From Filobasidium wieringae (taxonomy: Eukaryota > Basidiomycota > Tremellomycetes > Filobasidiales > Filobasidiaceae), in the NCBI GenBank assembly GCA_001600055.1, contig BCIV01000001.1:1357774-1421773 (forward strand): 64,000 nt of DNA, given 5' to 3'. Under the pieces are notes generated by a model, which saw only the letters and a program-made list of their open reading frames with translations, was not told the origin of the DNA and made no database searches. Both the position numbers and the translations under genes were made by a program. This document shows, piece by piece, positions 39,909 to 50,688 of the stretch; positions within the stretch are counted from its first letter, which is position 1, and every line of letters begins with the position of its first letter.

Positions 39909-40176
39909 GGTTGCTACTAGATGAGGTGATATCACACGGGACCAAAGAGAACGAATTGATCTCGACGATATGAAGGGTACAACTCTAGACTTGCTAGGTG
40001 ATGAGCAGAGGTGAGACTGTTCGATCACGTGCAACCTGAACCGTTTTAGATGTCAGGTTGATCTAGGTAACCGAAACTTGGTACCAGCTAGAGTTTACTT
40101 GAACCACTCTTCAATCTTCAAACTTCGAGCAACAGGTCGCAGCGGATTCACCCGGACATCATCCACTACGAATGCT

Positions 40177-41716
40177 ATGAGCTACGTCACACGGTATCCC
40201 AACAGACCCGACACGCCTTTACAAGGTTACAACTTCACTCAAGATGAGGTGCAATACGGTCCAGAAGACGCTCCGGTAGATGGAATCAAGCTGTCGGTGA
40301 GTTACATCTGCTATCGCCCTTCCAGTCAACTCGGATTTACGTTGCCAAAGATATAGCCGCGCGCTTCAGACGGACTTCCATCTCTTATCTTGGGATGTGC
40401 TACGTTCAGTAACATTTACACCCCTACCTCTTCCTCGGCAGAGCCAGAGAGTACCGATCTGTACATTCGGATGACGCGTCTGGCGCTTCAGTACGGAATC
40501 ACTGCATTCGATACTGCTCCCCATTATCATCCCTCCGAGAAGATCTTGGGAGCTTCACTCAAATCTTTGGAGCATGAATATCCGAGAGGAAGCTACAAGA
40601 TCATCACCAAGTGTGGAAAGTATAGCCCAAAGAGAGAGGATCACCTCTTAGACGAGGAAACGCTGAGGGGGTCGATCAAGAGGAGTCTAAGACGGTTCGG
40701 AACGGATTATCTGGACGTCGTTTGTGAGTGTATATAATGAGGCACGAATCTCTTCACCAATCTTCCTGTCTCCGCTTCCTTCGCATCGTTGTCACCCCGA
40801 CCCCCTACTGCATTCGCTCACACGCGGTTCGAAGACTGATAATGCAGTTTCGTAGATATCCACGACGCAGAGTTTAACTCCTCACTGACTGCACCGCCTG
40901 GTTCTCCCCTCCAAGCCATTCCCTCTCACTCCTCATACTCACTCAGCTACGCCACAGCAGCGGGTCTAGAACCCGGTACAGAAGGCGAAATCAAGGGGGA
41001 TGGTGACGAACGGATCTTGAATGCGGTCAAGGTATTGAGGGAAATGCAAAAAGAAGGTCTTATCCGGGATGTGGGGATCAGCGGATACCCTCTGCCTACC
41101 TTACTTCGACTTTCACTCTTGGTCCTGAAACAAACATCTGTCCCGCTGGATATAATCCAGACCTATTCCCACCAAAACTTGCAAAACACGGCGCTCGAAT
41201 CATTCCTCCCTCTCTTCCGCTCCCTCGCAAAGGTACCCAAGATCACCAACGCTAGTCCGCTTAACATGGGCCTACTTACTACGGCAGGTAGCATGGGGTG
41301 GCACCCTGCGTCACCCGAACTAAAGGGGTTCATGAAAACATTAGCAGGCAGGGTGAAGGAGAGAGCGGAAGAGCAGGGTTTGGAAGGGGTCAAGTTGGAG
41401 GATGTTGCGGTTTCTTTTGGGATGAGAGGATTTGGAGATGACGCGGAGAGCCTTCCTGTGGTTGTAGGGTGCAACACATTGGATCAGGTAGGTTTCGTTT
41501 AGGCAATACTGATCGATCTGCGGTACTGATCTATTGCCTTACGCTTCCCTTCTACAACAGATCCATCGAGCCGTGCAAGCCTTCATGGCGGTCAGGAACC
41601 CAAAGGATACGGCTAGAGACGAGAAGATGAAACAACTAGAACGATGGACGATGGAAGAGATTAAGAAAGGTGGATGGGCGGATTATAGTTGGCAGAGTCC
41701 CTCCCCTGGAGACTGA
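40177..41716 (+). CDS. Aldo-keto reductase, D-arabinose/L-galactose dehydrogenase type
   Basis: NAD(P)-linked oxidoreductase of the Ara2/L-galactose dehydrogenase group. Four exons, about 440 residues. After SLILGCATFSNIYTP comes the active-site Asp in YGITAFDTAPHYHPSEKILG with the Tyr two helix turns on, then YKIITKCGKYS with the catalytic Lys, RSLRRFGTDYLDVVYIHDAE with the catalytic His (formed across an intron), and IRDVGISGYPLP and QTYSHQNLQN. The C-terminus, after an intron, is HRAVQAFMAVRN to SPGD. Ara2 in yeast makes D-arabinono-lactone for the erythroascorbate pathway, and the same role is likely. The start ATG at 40177 is the first in frame. Confidence 0.88.
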
Positions 41717-41921
41717 ACGAGATTGAAGCGTTTTCCAAAGAGTTGTAAGCTTCTTCCTTCCCTTTTCTCTAGTCCCTTGTTGTTATGCTTGTGATAGGTT
41801 TGATACAACATTGCAAGACAGACGAGAGTATCACTTTGCCTCTCCCGTCTTTCCTTTTGTACAAAATCGAGTGAGATAGATAGGTTGTAAATGAATGGGA
41901 CTAGCTGTTCTTGTCCAACTC

Positions 41922-42683
41922 TCATTCCATCTCGATGTCAGCCCCGTTCGAAGCCGCTGCGGTCTCGGGAACGACTCGGTTCAACCCAGGAGGTAGAGCA
42001 GCTTGCATTTCAGGTCCTCTCGATTCATCCAGTGGCTTAGCGTGCGCTTGTAACCATTCTTCCGAAGCCCAGACTGAGGTGATTATGATAAATCGTTAGA
42101 TAACGTACCGTGTCAAGAGCTGTAACGCATAGCAAGACTGGACTTACTCGCTTGATCTCCACGAGGACCCGCCGTTGAAGCGGCTTTGCTGTCAGGCCGT
42201 GCCAAGTTGACCTTGAGATATTTCCCTTGGCCTTGACGAGTAGGCAGTTCGTTGAAATCGTAGTTGTCTATAGCATCCTGAGCATCTAATGGGGATGAAT
42301 AGGTTATGAAGGCGAAGCCGCGGTGTTTGTCTTCTGTTGATTGGTCGCAAGGGCGAGGCGGTAAGCGTACTTGTTTGTATCGAGTATAGACCTTAAGGGA
42401 GACTTGCGATTTCGAGGATCTGTTGGTACGCTGATTTCGATAATATCACCTGTCATCGATAGCTTTATCAGCATTTAGTGACCAAAACCAAGCGGACAGG
42501 AACCGTCTCACCAAAAGTCACGAAAGCCTGTAACAATTCTTGTTCATCCACATCATCGCTAAATCCCGTTACGAAGATAGTCTTCTTGCCTATTCCGAGT
42601 GGAAATACTCTCAACATATGCGTTGCCAGACGAGTCCATCAGTGCTTACCTGGTTTTACCGTCGTTTGCGCTTCTGCGTTCAT
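41922..42683 (-). CDS. PPIE-type RRM protein without cyclophilin domain
   Basis: RNA-binding protein of roughly 180 residues. Exon 1 gives MNAEAQTTVKP; the RRM is KKTIFVTGFSDDVDEQELLQ, AFVTFGDIIEISVPTD, then KHRGFAFITYSSPLDAQDAI (RNP1) and KYLKVNLARPD. After this comes VWASEEWLQAHAKPLD, which matches the V-W-S-D-D-D-W-L linker found right after the RRM of human cyclophilin E (PPIE/Cyp33). The protein then ends with a Pro/Ala-rich tail (GADIEME); there is no peptidyl-prolyl isomerase domain and no room for one before the neighbouring gene. PPIE works in the spliceosome. Here only the RNA-binding half is kept. Confidence 0.82.
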
Positions 42684-42989
42684 TTTGATTATTCTATAAG
42701 CCCTGATCTGGATACCAGTTGTTCCTCTTAACGATTGATTTCCTAGCCAACTTGATAGCTCGATGAGTAGCTTGATCGTATCGAGTTGCTTGAAGTGATG
42801 ATATCAACCTGATCCGCGCTTCAAGCTGGCATTTTCGCGCGCGGCAACAGGCAAAGATCAGAAAGTCCAAGTTGCTCTAACTATCTTGAAGCAGGATCGA
42901 CATTCTACCTTGAACCCCTATCGCCTCGGCCACACTTCGTCAAGTAGTCTGAAACATCAATCCCAAGTCTATTATAATCGATCGATAAA
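42684..42989. promoter_or_regulatory. Divergent promoter, RRM protein / TIM17
   Basis: 306 bp between divergent starts. No site recognised. Confidence 0.45.
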
Positions 42990-43947
42990 ATGTCGCACGG
43001 AGACCACAGCAGAGATCCATGGTGGGTGACAACTAGCTGAAAAGCCGGACGAATCCCGAAGTTAGAGAAGGGTACTGAAATTTCGCAAATTGTTCGTTAG
43101 CCCTTGGGTTATCATCAACGATGCGGGTTCAGCGTTTTGTGAGTAAGAAATTAAAGAGGAACAGAGTTGTTACTGATCGAGCTTGTGGAACTGCAGCTAT
43201 GGGAGCTGTAAGTGTTCGATCTTGCAAGACGTCATCGCTAAATTGGAGGCTGAACTTATTTGGACACCTATTGAAATTGTTTAGATGTGAGTATGAAACG
43301 CTACTTTGACACTCGTCGAAGTCATGCTGACATCTATATGATAATTGTTTCTATCAGTGGAGGAGGTGTAAGTAGATCTATCACCGTCTCTTTATCATCG
43401 CCTTTCTGACATACGCCTGGAAACCCTAGATCTGGCATGGAATTAAAGGTTCCCGAGCGTCTCCGCGAGGAGAACGATTAGCTGGTTCTCTGAGCGCCAT
43501 CAAAGCAAGAGCACCAGTTCTTGGAGGAAACTTCGGTATTTGGGGAGGTCTCTTCTCGAGTTTCGACTGTGCGGTCAAGGGGTATAGGCAGAAGGAAGAT
43601 CCTTGGAACGCTATTCTTGCTGGGTTCTGTACCGGAGGAACGTTAGCGGCTCGATGTGGGTCATCCTCTCTTTTGGCACAATTGTGCGTTGATTGATACT
43701 GATTGTATATGGCCGGCGGATTCATCAGCTGGACCAAAAGCGGCTTTCGGAGGAGCAGTGGGATGTGCCATTCTCTTGGGAGTGTTTGAGGGTGAGTCTA
43801 AATACGTTGGTTCATTGAACAAGTTTATCCATTTCTGGTATCGTAATTGCAGGGGTCGGTGTCCTGATGGGGCGAATGCTCGCTCAACCTGTACCGGCTC
43901 TCCCTACGCCAGAAGCTCCCCCTGCTGCTGCCGCAGTTACCGCCTAA
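42990..43947 (+). CDS. TIM17: Mitochondrial import translocase subunit Tim17
   Basis: Core subunit of the TIM23 inner-membrane translocase. Exons needed to keep frame: 42990-43021, 43101-43138, 43197-43207, 43285-43286 (2 nt), 43358-43367 (10 nt), 43430-43655, 43729-43791, 43853-43947; 158 residues. The joined protein reads [94 protein letters not shown] and [19 protein letters not shown]. This covers the four spans and the conserved G-x-x-x-G helices. The two nucleotides AT at 43285 complete the Ile of MGAIGG; without them the conserved WHGIKG part is out of frame. Both flanking introns (77 and 71 nt) have strong donors and CTGAAC/CTGAC branch sites. Confidence 0.93.
43285..43286 (+). other. 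TIM17: Predicted 2-nt micro-exon of TIM17
   Basis: Bases AT lie between TTTAG and GTGAGT. They give the first two bases of the Ile codon in the conserved MGAIGG. Neither neighbouring exon can be extended with a GT donor or AG acceptor to give the same phase. Confidence 0.65.
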
Positions 43948-44398
43948 TCCCCCCATCTCTCTTTCTACCTAATTTCAAAATCCTTCTTCCTTCTCTTCTC
44001 TACCACGACCTTTCGAAGATTTTCCTAGAATGCAGGAAAGAGCTATATAACCCTTCTTCACGCTTTTACCGTGCGAGACTTGTATCAACTATCAGCAGGC
44101 CACACTCAAATCACATGATGCACAGACCACATAGTTCGATGTAATGCTTCGATGCCGCTCTGAGTTGTCTGCAGCTGGGCGCGGTTCACTATTTATCTGT
44201 GATGTTGGGCATGAATATTGAGCAAGTTGGTACAAATCGAAACGACAAATGATAGACTCCCAGACAGATCGGGAATCGACTGCGGGGTCAAGAGGATCGA
44301 AGGCAGAACGAAGGTTTCAAGGGTGGAGAGGGACATGGCAGACCGAGAAGGGGGAGATTATGGGGCCGATGATGCGGGAGATCCTAGTTTCATCCGGT
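43948..44398. other. Convergent intergenic region
   Basis: About 450 bp between the TIM17 and PWWP-protein stops. Frames on the plus strand here are the antisense of 3' UTRs. No gene seen. Confidence 0.4.
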
Positions 44399-46421
44399 TT
44401 AAGCGTTCTGCGCACCGACCTGCTCGTGCCACTGAAAGAAGAATGGGTTTCAAGGAGGATCAGATCAGTAAATGTCGCTATCAGGAACATTCATCCGGCT
44501 TCAACTTACTTTACGCATCAACTCGGAAGCTCGCTCAGTAATCTTGTAGTCTTCGTTTTTGGGTACGTTTTCCAACGCGGCAATCTTCTTCATGACTGTC
44601 ATTTGAATACCTTCGGATCAGCTTCCAGAAGGAGCAAGTCCTACGCAATATCGCTTACCTTTTCCAATTTTAGAGTACTGATGATAAGAAAAGTTCAGGA
44701 AGAGACGTAAGCTTAGGAAACTAAGCAGATAACGGTCAGTCTAATACTGACTGCAAGGTAGTCTACGGTCATTCCAGTGTATTGCTCAATGGTTGTGAAT
44801 AGCTGGTCATAAGTTGACATTTCCTGTACAGCCGAAAATTATGTCATCAGTATCACTTCGCCGAAATCAAACAGATTAAAATAAACCGCTTACATCTTCC
44901 GAAGGCAGACCCTTGCCCAGGAAAGCCCGCTGGAGCTTATGACGCCATTCCTTCACCTTTTTGGCTTCGTCGTCCTTGGCCAATGGGTCTACGGTTGAGA
45001 TTCGTCAGCCGGGCCTTCTGATTCGGAAATCCTGATTCAAAACTGACCGTCATCGCCGTTCTCAGCCTCGACATCTTCAGCGGCTGGCTTGGTCTCTTTC
45101 TTTGCCTTGGATTTGGTAGCAGCCTTCTTGGAAACAGGCTCATCAGCGGGTTCCTCGACCTCATCTTCGTCCTCAACAGTCTCCTTGCTCTGTACCGTGA
45201 GTCATGGGAAATCAGTACGCATCGTTCCCATTTCGAACGATTTACGCTGGACTAACCTTTGATTTGGCGAGTTTCTCCAACTTGGCCTTCTTGGCTTTCG
45301 TGTCTCCCTTCTTATCGGTCGCTGAGATCCTCTTCCTCTTCTTTGTAGCAGGAGCGGTTTCTTCCTCCTCTTCATCCTCCTCAGCCAGTTCATCCTCGTC
45401 CTCTCCAACCTGGTTGACCTGGTTAGCCCTATCCTCCTGATCCTTGAGCCATTCCGAGGGGTCCTCGGCAACTCGGTAAGCTTCATAAAGCTCGCTCTTC
45501 TTTGTTTTGGAAGGGGATTGCAGGTAGGCGGTGACTTCGTGAGGTTTAAGTGCCTTAAGATCTCGGGGGGTGGACCAAGCGCTGAAAACAAAACAAAAAT
45601 GGAGAAAACCGGATCGAACGCAAAGGAGGTACGCGACGTCAGTTTTCGGATCTGAGACACGCGTCCGATCATTCGAGTAAAAAAGGACGATCCGACTCAC
45701 TAGTCTCCAACAGGGAAGAACTGAGAACAAAAGAATTTTCCACCAGAAGGTTTCTGCTTTCGGACCCCCTCGGGTACTGTGTCAGGGTCTACAATCTGTT
45801 GTAAGCAGCGAGTGGAGTTGTTTGAGAAGGAAAGAGAGGGGTATGGGGATATCGCGTGAAAAAAGCAAAAGGAAGGGGGGACGTGTCAGCAAGTGCTACA
45901 ATCGATCAAATCACGAATTCGAACAACTCACGATTGAAGCTACAGTCATGGGTTCGATTCATCGTTCCAAATCAGTATCGGTACCATCTTCAGGCTAGGC
46001 GACTGAACTCACGCCAAAGAGGGTATCCCTTGAGTTTGGTCAAGACCACATCTCCAATGGTAAACGTATGCGACTCTCCCGATCCACCCGAAGCATTGGC
46101 TTTAGTAGCCTGTCCTTTCCTCTTCGAAGCAGGTCCAGCAGAAGCCGACCCGTTCTTGGCCTTGGACTTTTTGCTGACAGGAGCGGCAGCAGGAGCTTCT
46201 TCCTCATCTGCTGCATCGTCTTCCTTCTTGGCGGGAGTGGACTCCTCCTCATTCTCCTCAGGCTTTACATCCCCGTTGGTCGCCTCTTCCTCTTTCGTGA
46301 CCTCGGCGACGGGCTCCTCCTCTGTCTTGGTCTCCTCCACTGGGGTCTCGACAGCAGGGGTGTCCTCTACCGTGTCCATCTGAACATCCTCCGTCTTGGG
46401 TTGAGCTTCCGTATCAGACAT
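44399..46421 (-). CDS. PWWP-domain chromatin protein with LEDGF/TFIIS-N-like C-terminus
   Basis: Probably reads methylated H3K36 nucleosomes. The N-terminal 110 residues are acidic and Lys/Ala-rich (VEETKTEEEPVAEVTKEEE). The PWWP domain is split by introns: FTIGDVVLTKLKGYPLW, IVDPDTVPEGVRKQKPSGGK, FFCSQFFPVGDY, AWSTPRDLKALKP, LQSPSKTKKSELYEAYRVAE. A long Lys/Glu block follows, then a helical module (EWRHKLQRAFLGKGLPSED, DQLFTTIEQYTGMTVDYL, VIQMTVMKKIAALENVPKN, EDYKITERASELM), the size and look of a TFIIS N-terminal/IBD-like domain, ending WHEQVGAQNA. PWWP plus such a helical bundle recalls LEDGF/HDGF2, S. pombe Pdp3 and yeast Ioc4. Which complex it joins cannot be told. Confidence 0.82.
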
Positions 46422-48933
46422 CTTGAGATAGGACTTCTGTATATGTATGTGCAGTGAAAGAGTTGATAGAGATATGGGGAGTTGTGGACAACGAAGTGGG
46501 TTTTGTCCTGTCTAAACGCGTTGTTTTATCTTTTAAGTCAGTCGATGTGAATCCCAATCAGCTCGTCCTCTTTCGACTAGACTGGACAATGGATCAACTC
46601 ACATCACTATCAAGATTCAGAAACAGTCCAAGCGATAGCGATAGCAATGACAATAACGGGAGGGGCTGTATTAGTCTTCAGAGACCTCACGAGTATAAAT
46701 TGAACTGGTTCTCGCTGTCTTCGCCTTCCCAATCGGTCTCTGCTAATGCTGAGTTACGGATCCGGGAAGAGAGCGCGAACGAAGCGGAAACTGTCGAATC
46801 ACGTGACCACGACGCGACGCTAATTACGAGGTGGTTCACTAAGTGTTGACTTTACAGCTCGTCCGTTGTAAACTGTTTGAGCTGTACAGTATTTACGACC
46901 GCCTCGAAACAGTTGGAGGGTTGAGGAGGTGCGAGCTACATGTGGTATTGTGGAGATCATTGATTGTACGGGTATCATGGCGAGTACAACGTCACGATTC
47001 AAGCCGGAAAAGGAGAATCAACTGTTGGACGTTCGAAAGACCTGGTAGTCCTCGAAAGGATTCACAAGAAACTGTTCGGCCTCGTCTCGGTATGACCTGC
47101 CATAGGCTGAACTCTGGACATCTGGCCCGGTCGCAAAGCTCAAGACGGACAAAGGAATCCCAAATCCGTCAGGGCAAGAGATCCCGCTCGGGCGACCGGT
47201 CCGAGCGGACGATATCGAGATTATCGAAGGTTGCTATCAGCCGGTCGTGGCGTACCGTCGGTAGGGAAGCCGGATCGTCGTCCATCACAGTCCCCAACTC
47301 CGTTTCCAGAGATGAGCTTGTCTGTGTGTTGAGGTTTCGGGAATTCCTATCGTGAATGAGCGGCGCTAGCACGTCCAAAGTCCGGGTGCGAAGTCGAGTC
47401 GCCATCTACCATTGTCCCAATCCTTTACCATCGATGCGAGCGACACTGGCCACGGTCTGGAAGGTTGTAACATGAGGAAATGCTGTTAGGAAACCTGTGG
47501 AATTCCCTGCGTTCGCGCTTATATCTTTCAGATCTATCAAGCACTGACAATCTTGGAAGCGCTTGTTCTCTTCCAGACGAACCGGATGATTATGAAAATC
47601 AGCACGCGGTCGTGCGAACTCAAACACCATGGATATAGGCTTGTCGATACCAATCCGCAGTCTAGCTTTTCCATGACAGAGGATCAATTGACGACCGAGT
47701 CATTATACGTTTGAACGTATGGTCTTGAACGGGATCCTATGCATGTCCAGGATCCGATCCTAACCTTCGAGATATCCTATTACGAAAAAGTCATTTTCCA
47801 CCGGTTACCAGGTTTGGACCACTTGGATCACAGAGAAAGAGAATGGTCGCTCTGACAACGTCCTCCGCATACTTAGGGTGTACCAGGTCACAGGACAGAA
47901 TAAGACCGACCCAGTAGAGTTCAGTACCTGTAGCCGAAATGAAGCGTTGTAGGTGGCGAAACTTAAGATGGCGAGATTTCTAGTGATCATATGCTTGATG
48001 ACACGAAGAAAGGCATTCGGTTTGTAGTACTCTCGGATAGCAGTGTCATGTAATAAATCTTGTAGCCCTGCCGAACTCTGAGATATCGGAGGACATGCTG
48101 TGGGTTTCAATCGAATGCTGCAGGCCAAACGTGCACATACGTTCCGTTCTATTTAACAACGTAGAGAGGGATCCGCGTTTGCTGATTTCCACCGCAGGAC
48201 GGATCATAATTGAGTGGTATTGCCAATACACAGAGCTCCTAAGTGTACCACACGTACTCCGTATGCGAGTCAAGGGAAGAACATGGTGATATCTCGCTCT
48301 GACCTGAGATTGCATGCGTGCATGTGAACGCACGCTCTCGAAGAGTAAACAACAAAGGATGCAAAAGATGGCGACGCGGACCATTTGCGGGAGATATCAC
48401 GCCAGAAACGATTGATTGCTCGGGCCGAAAGGGATGTGGGTCTTGGATCTCTGGTCGCTGGGATTTCGAGCACGTTCCGACCTGCCTAACTGCGTTACTC
48501 TTGTAGCTCCCATAGTCCAGAGCACAGCCTGTGTATGCTGAGAGATGAGCTGGATACCAGTGACGAATGATGACGAGGCGTACGTCTAGTAGCTGGAGGG
48601 CTGACTGTGACTCGGGGGTGCTGATTGCGCTGTGTGCGCTGATAACACGGGTGTCACGTAATTTTCAGCAGTGACCCTGCAATCTCGGTCCGACGTTGCG
48701 AGTGACTGTGCGTGGGAATGACACGTATTCCGCGTATCCGCCCAGTGAGCGCCGTCATTCGGTTCGCTCCCTCCCCCCATCCACCGGACAGAGACTGCTG
48801 CTAGTCTCCCCTTTTTTATAATACATCACATCATATCTCTGAATCTTCGAACACATTCGTTCCCTTCCTTCTTGCCACAGACACATACACTTCCACTACA
48901 TCACTTACCACCATAACTAATACATCACAAAAA
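46422..48933. promoter_or_regulatory. 2.5-kb gap upstream of TAL1 and the PWWP gene
   Basis: By far the longest stretch without a confident gene. Divergent starts flank it. Several frames of 60-170 codons occur on both strands (for example 47169-47405 minus, starting MATRLRTRTLDV), but none shows a domain, codon bias or splice sites in phase. The last 150 bp before TAL1 are C/T-rich with a TTTTTTATAATAC stretch, which looks like a strong core promoter. A non-coding RNA or a rapidly evolving gene cannot be excluded. Confidence 0.4.
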
Positions 48934-50425
48934 ATGTCTACCTCTTTGGACCAATTGAAATCCAGCGGAACCACCGTCGTTTCTGACTCTGGTGAGTTTT
49001 AATAGGAATTCCTTCAATTCGGGTTTGACATGGTTGACTGATTTCCGGTTGTTTGTTTCATCAACTTGTCAGGTGACTTCGAGAGTGAGTATACTTGTGA
49101 ACCGGGAAAACGCTGTTACGAATGGAGACGAAGGAAAGGAACACAATACATCAAGCGGTATCCTTCGCCTCTTTCCATAACAACGTTCTCCTGCTTCAAA
49201 CCCTACAAAACCAACACACTAATCACATCCTACTCTCACAGCCATCGCCGTCTTCAAGCCCCAAGATGCTACCACTAACCCCTCCCTCATCCTCGCCGCC
49301 GTCAACAAGCCCGCCTACTCCAAGCTGGTCGAGAACGCCGTCTCTTGGGCCAAGGAGAAGGGTGGTGACGTCGACGCCCAGGTCGGCAACGCCATGGACA
49401 GGCTCTTGGTAGAATTCGGAAAGGAGATCCTCAAGATCGTCCCCGGCCGAGTCTCCACCGAGGTTGACGCTTCCTTGTCTTTCGACAAGCAGGCCACCAT
49501 TGACAAGGCCAAGCAGATCATTGCTTTGTACGAGGCTGAGGGTGTTGACCGAAACCGAGTCCTCATCAAGGTACGTCTCCGTTTTGGCATTTCCTACCCG
49601 CCTTTCCCAAGCTGACAGCGTCTTGGCATTCCTTTCATCACAGATCGCTTCCACCTGGGAGGGTATCCAGGCCGCCCGGGAGCTCGAGCGTGACCACAAC
49701 ATCCACTGTAACTTGACCCTCCTCTTCGGATTCGGTCAGGCCGTCGCCTGTGCCGAGGCCGGTGTCACTTTGATCTCCCCCTTCGTCGGTCGAATTCGTG
49801 AGTCTGCTATGAGTTTCTGTGCTTTCGGCGGCTACCGGCACTAAACAGTTTTCGCGGCTACAGTCGACTGGTACAAGAAGGCCCAGCCCGACAAGGCCGA
49901 CTCCTTCGTTGGTGAGGCTGACCCAGGTGTTCAGTCCGTCCAGAAGATCTTCAAGTAAGAGACCATGCCTCGGTTGTATATTCAACCAGTCAGCTGATCG
50001 ACCACCTTTCTTTCAGCTACTATAAGCAGCACGGATACAAGACCATCGTCATGGGTGCCTCTTTCCGTAACGTCGGTGAGATCAAGGCTTTGGCCGGATG
50101 TGACTACCTCACGTGAGTTTGACGCGATACATACGTCAACCAATGCGAATGCTGATTGAATTCCCTTCGTTTGAATTTCAGTATCGCCCCCAAGCTCTTG
50201 CAGGAGTTGATGGACTCCACTGAGGACGTCCCCAAGAAGCTCGAGTCCGAGACCGCTTCCAAGGACAAGATGGAGAAGGTCTCCTTTGTCGATGACGAGC
50301 AGAAGTTCCTCGACGACTTGAAGAACGACCAGATGGCTTACGACAAGCTCCACGAGGGTATTTCCGGGTTCGACAAGGACGGAAAGACCTTGAAGGACAC
50401 TTTGAAGGAGAAGCTTTCTTTGTAA
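48934..50425 (+). CDS. TAL1: Transaldolase
   Basis: Non-oxidative pentose phosphate enzyme moving dihydroxyacetone units between sugar phosphates. Seven exons close in phase (48934-48991, 49073-49084, 49242-49570, 49644-49797, 49864-49954, 50017-50112, 50182-50425), 327 residues, the usual size. Motifs: [34 protein letters not shown], the Schiff-base Lys in [63 protein letters not shown] and IAPKLLQEL. Exon 2 is 12 nt. Third positions are strongly C-rich, consistent with high expression. Confidence 0.97.
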
Positions 50426-50688
50426 TTCTGCAAAGAGAGGGGAGATGATGGGACTGGCACTGCACGAGTTGTGATTGATAAATGAGAAAAATGAAAATGT
50501 GTTTGCCGCGCCCTATACTGTCTCTTCAGTGAGCTCAAGTCTCCATGATTTTATAGCAATGACCAAAGGGATCGATTTCATGCCCGGCGAGTATACAAAC
50601 ACAACGAGGACCAAGCAATCAGAGTAAAACCAGAGGAATGCGTAACAGAAGACGGGTCAGAAGACTGCCAGGTCTGTCAGTCAATCGA

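Noticed and set aside
45930..45990. GGGTTCGATTCATC resembling a tRNA T-loop
   Set aside because: The five flanking bases on each side do not pair, and it lies inside an intron of the PWWP gene.
46843..47355. 170-codon plus-strand frame, Arg/Ser-rich
   Set aside because: Begins at TTG, has very high Arg and Ser content typical of antisense or random GC-balanced DNA, and no ATG in a good place.
47169..47405. 78-codon minus-strand ORF starting MATRLRTRTLDV in the TAL1 upstream gap
   Set aside because: No domain, no splice sites that extend it in phase, and the neighbouring frames are equally open. Kept only as a reason to look at transcripts.
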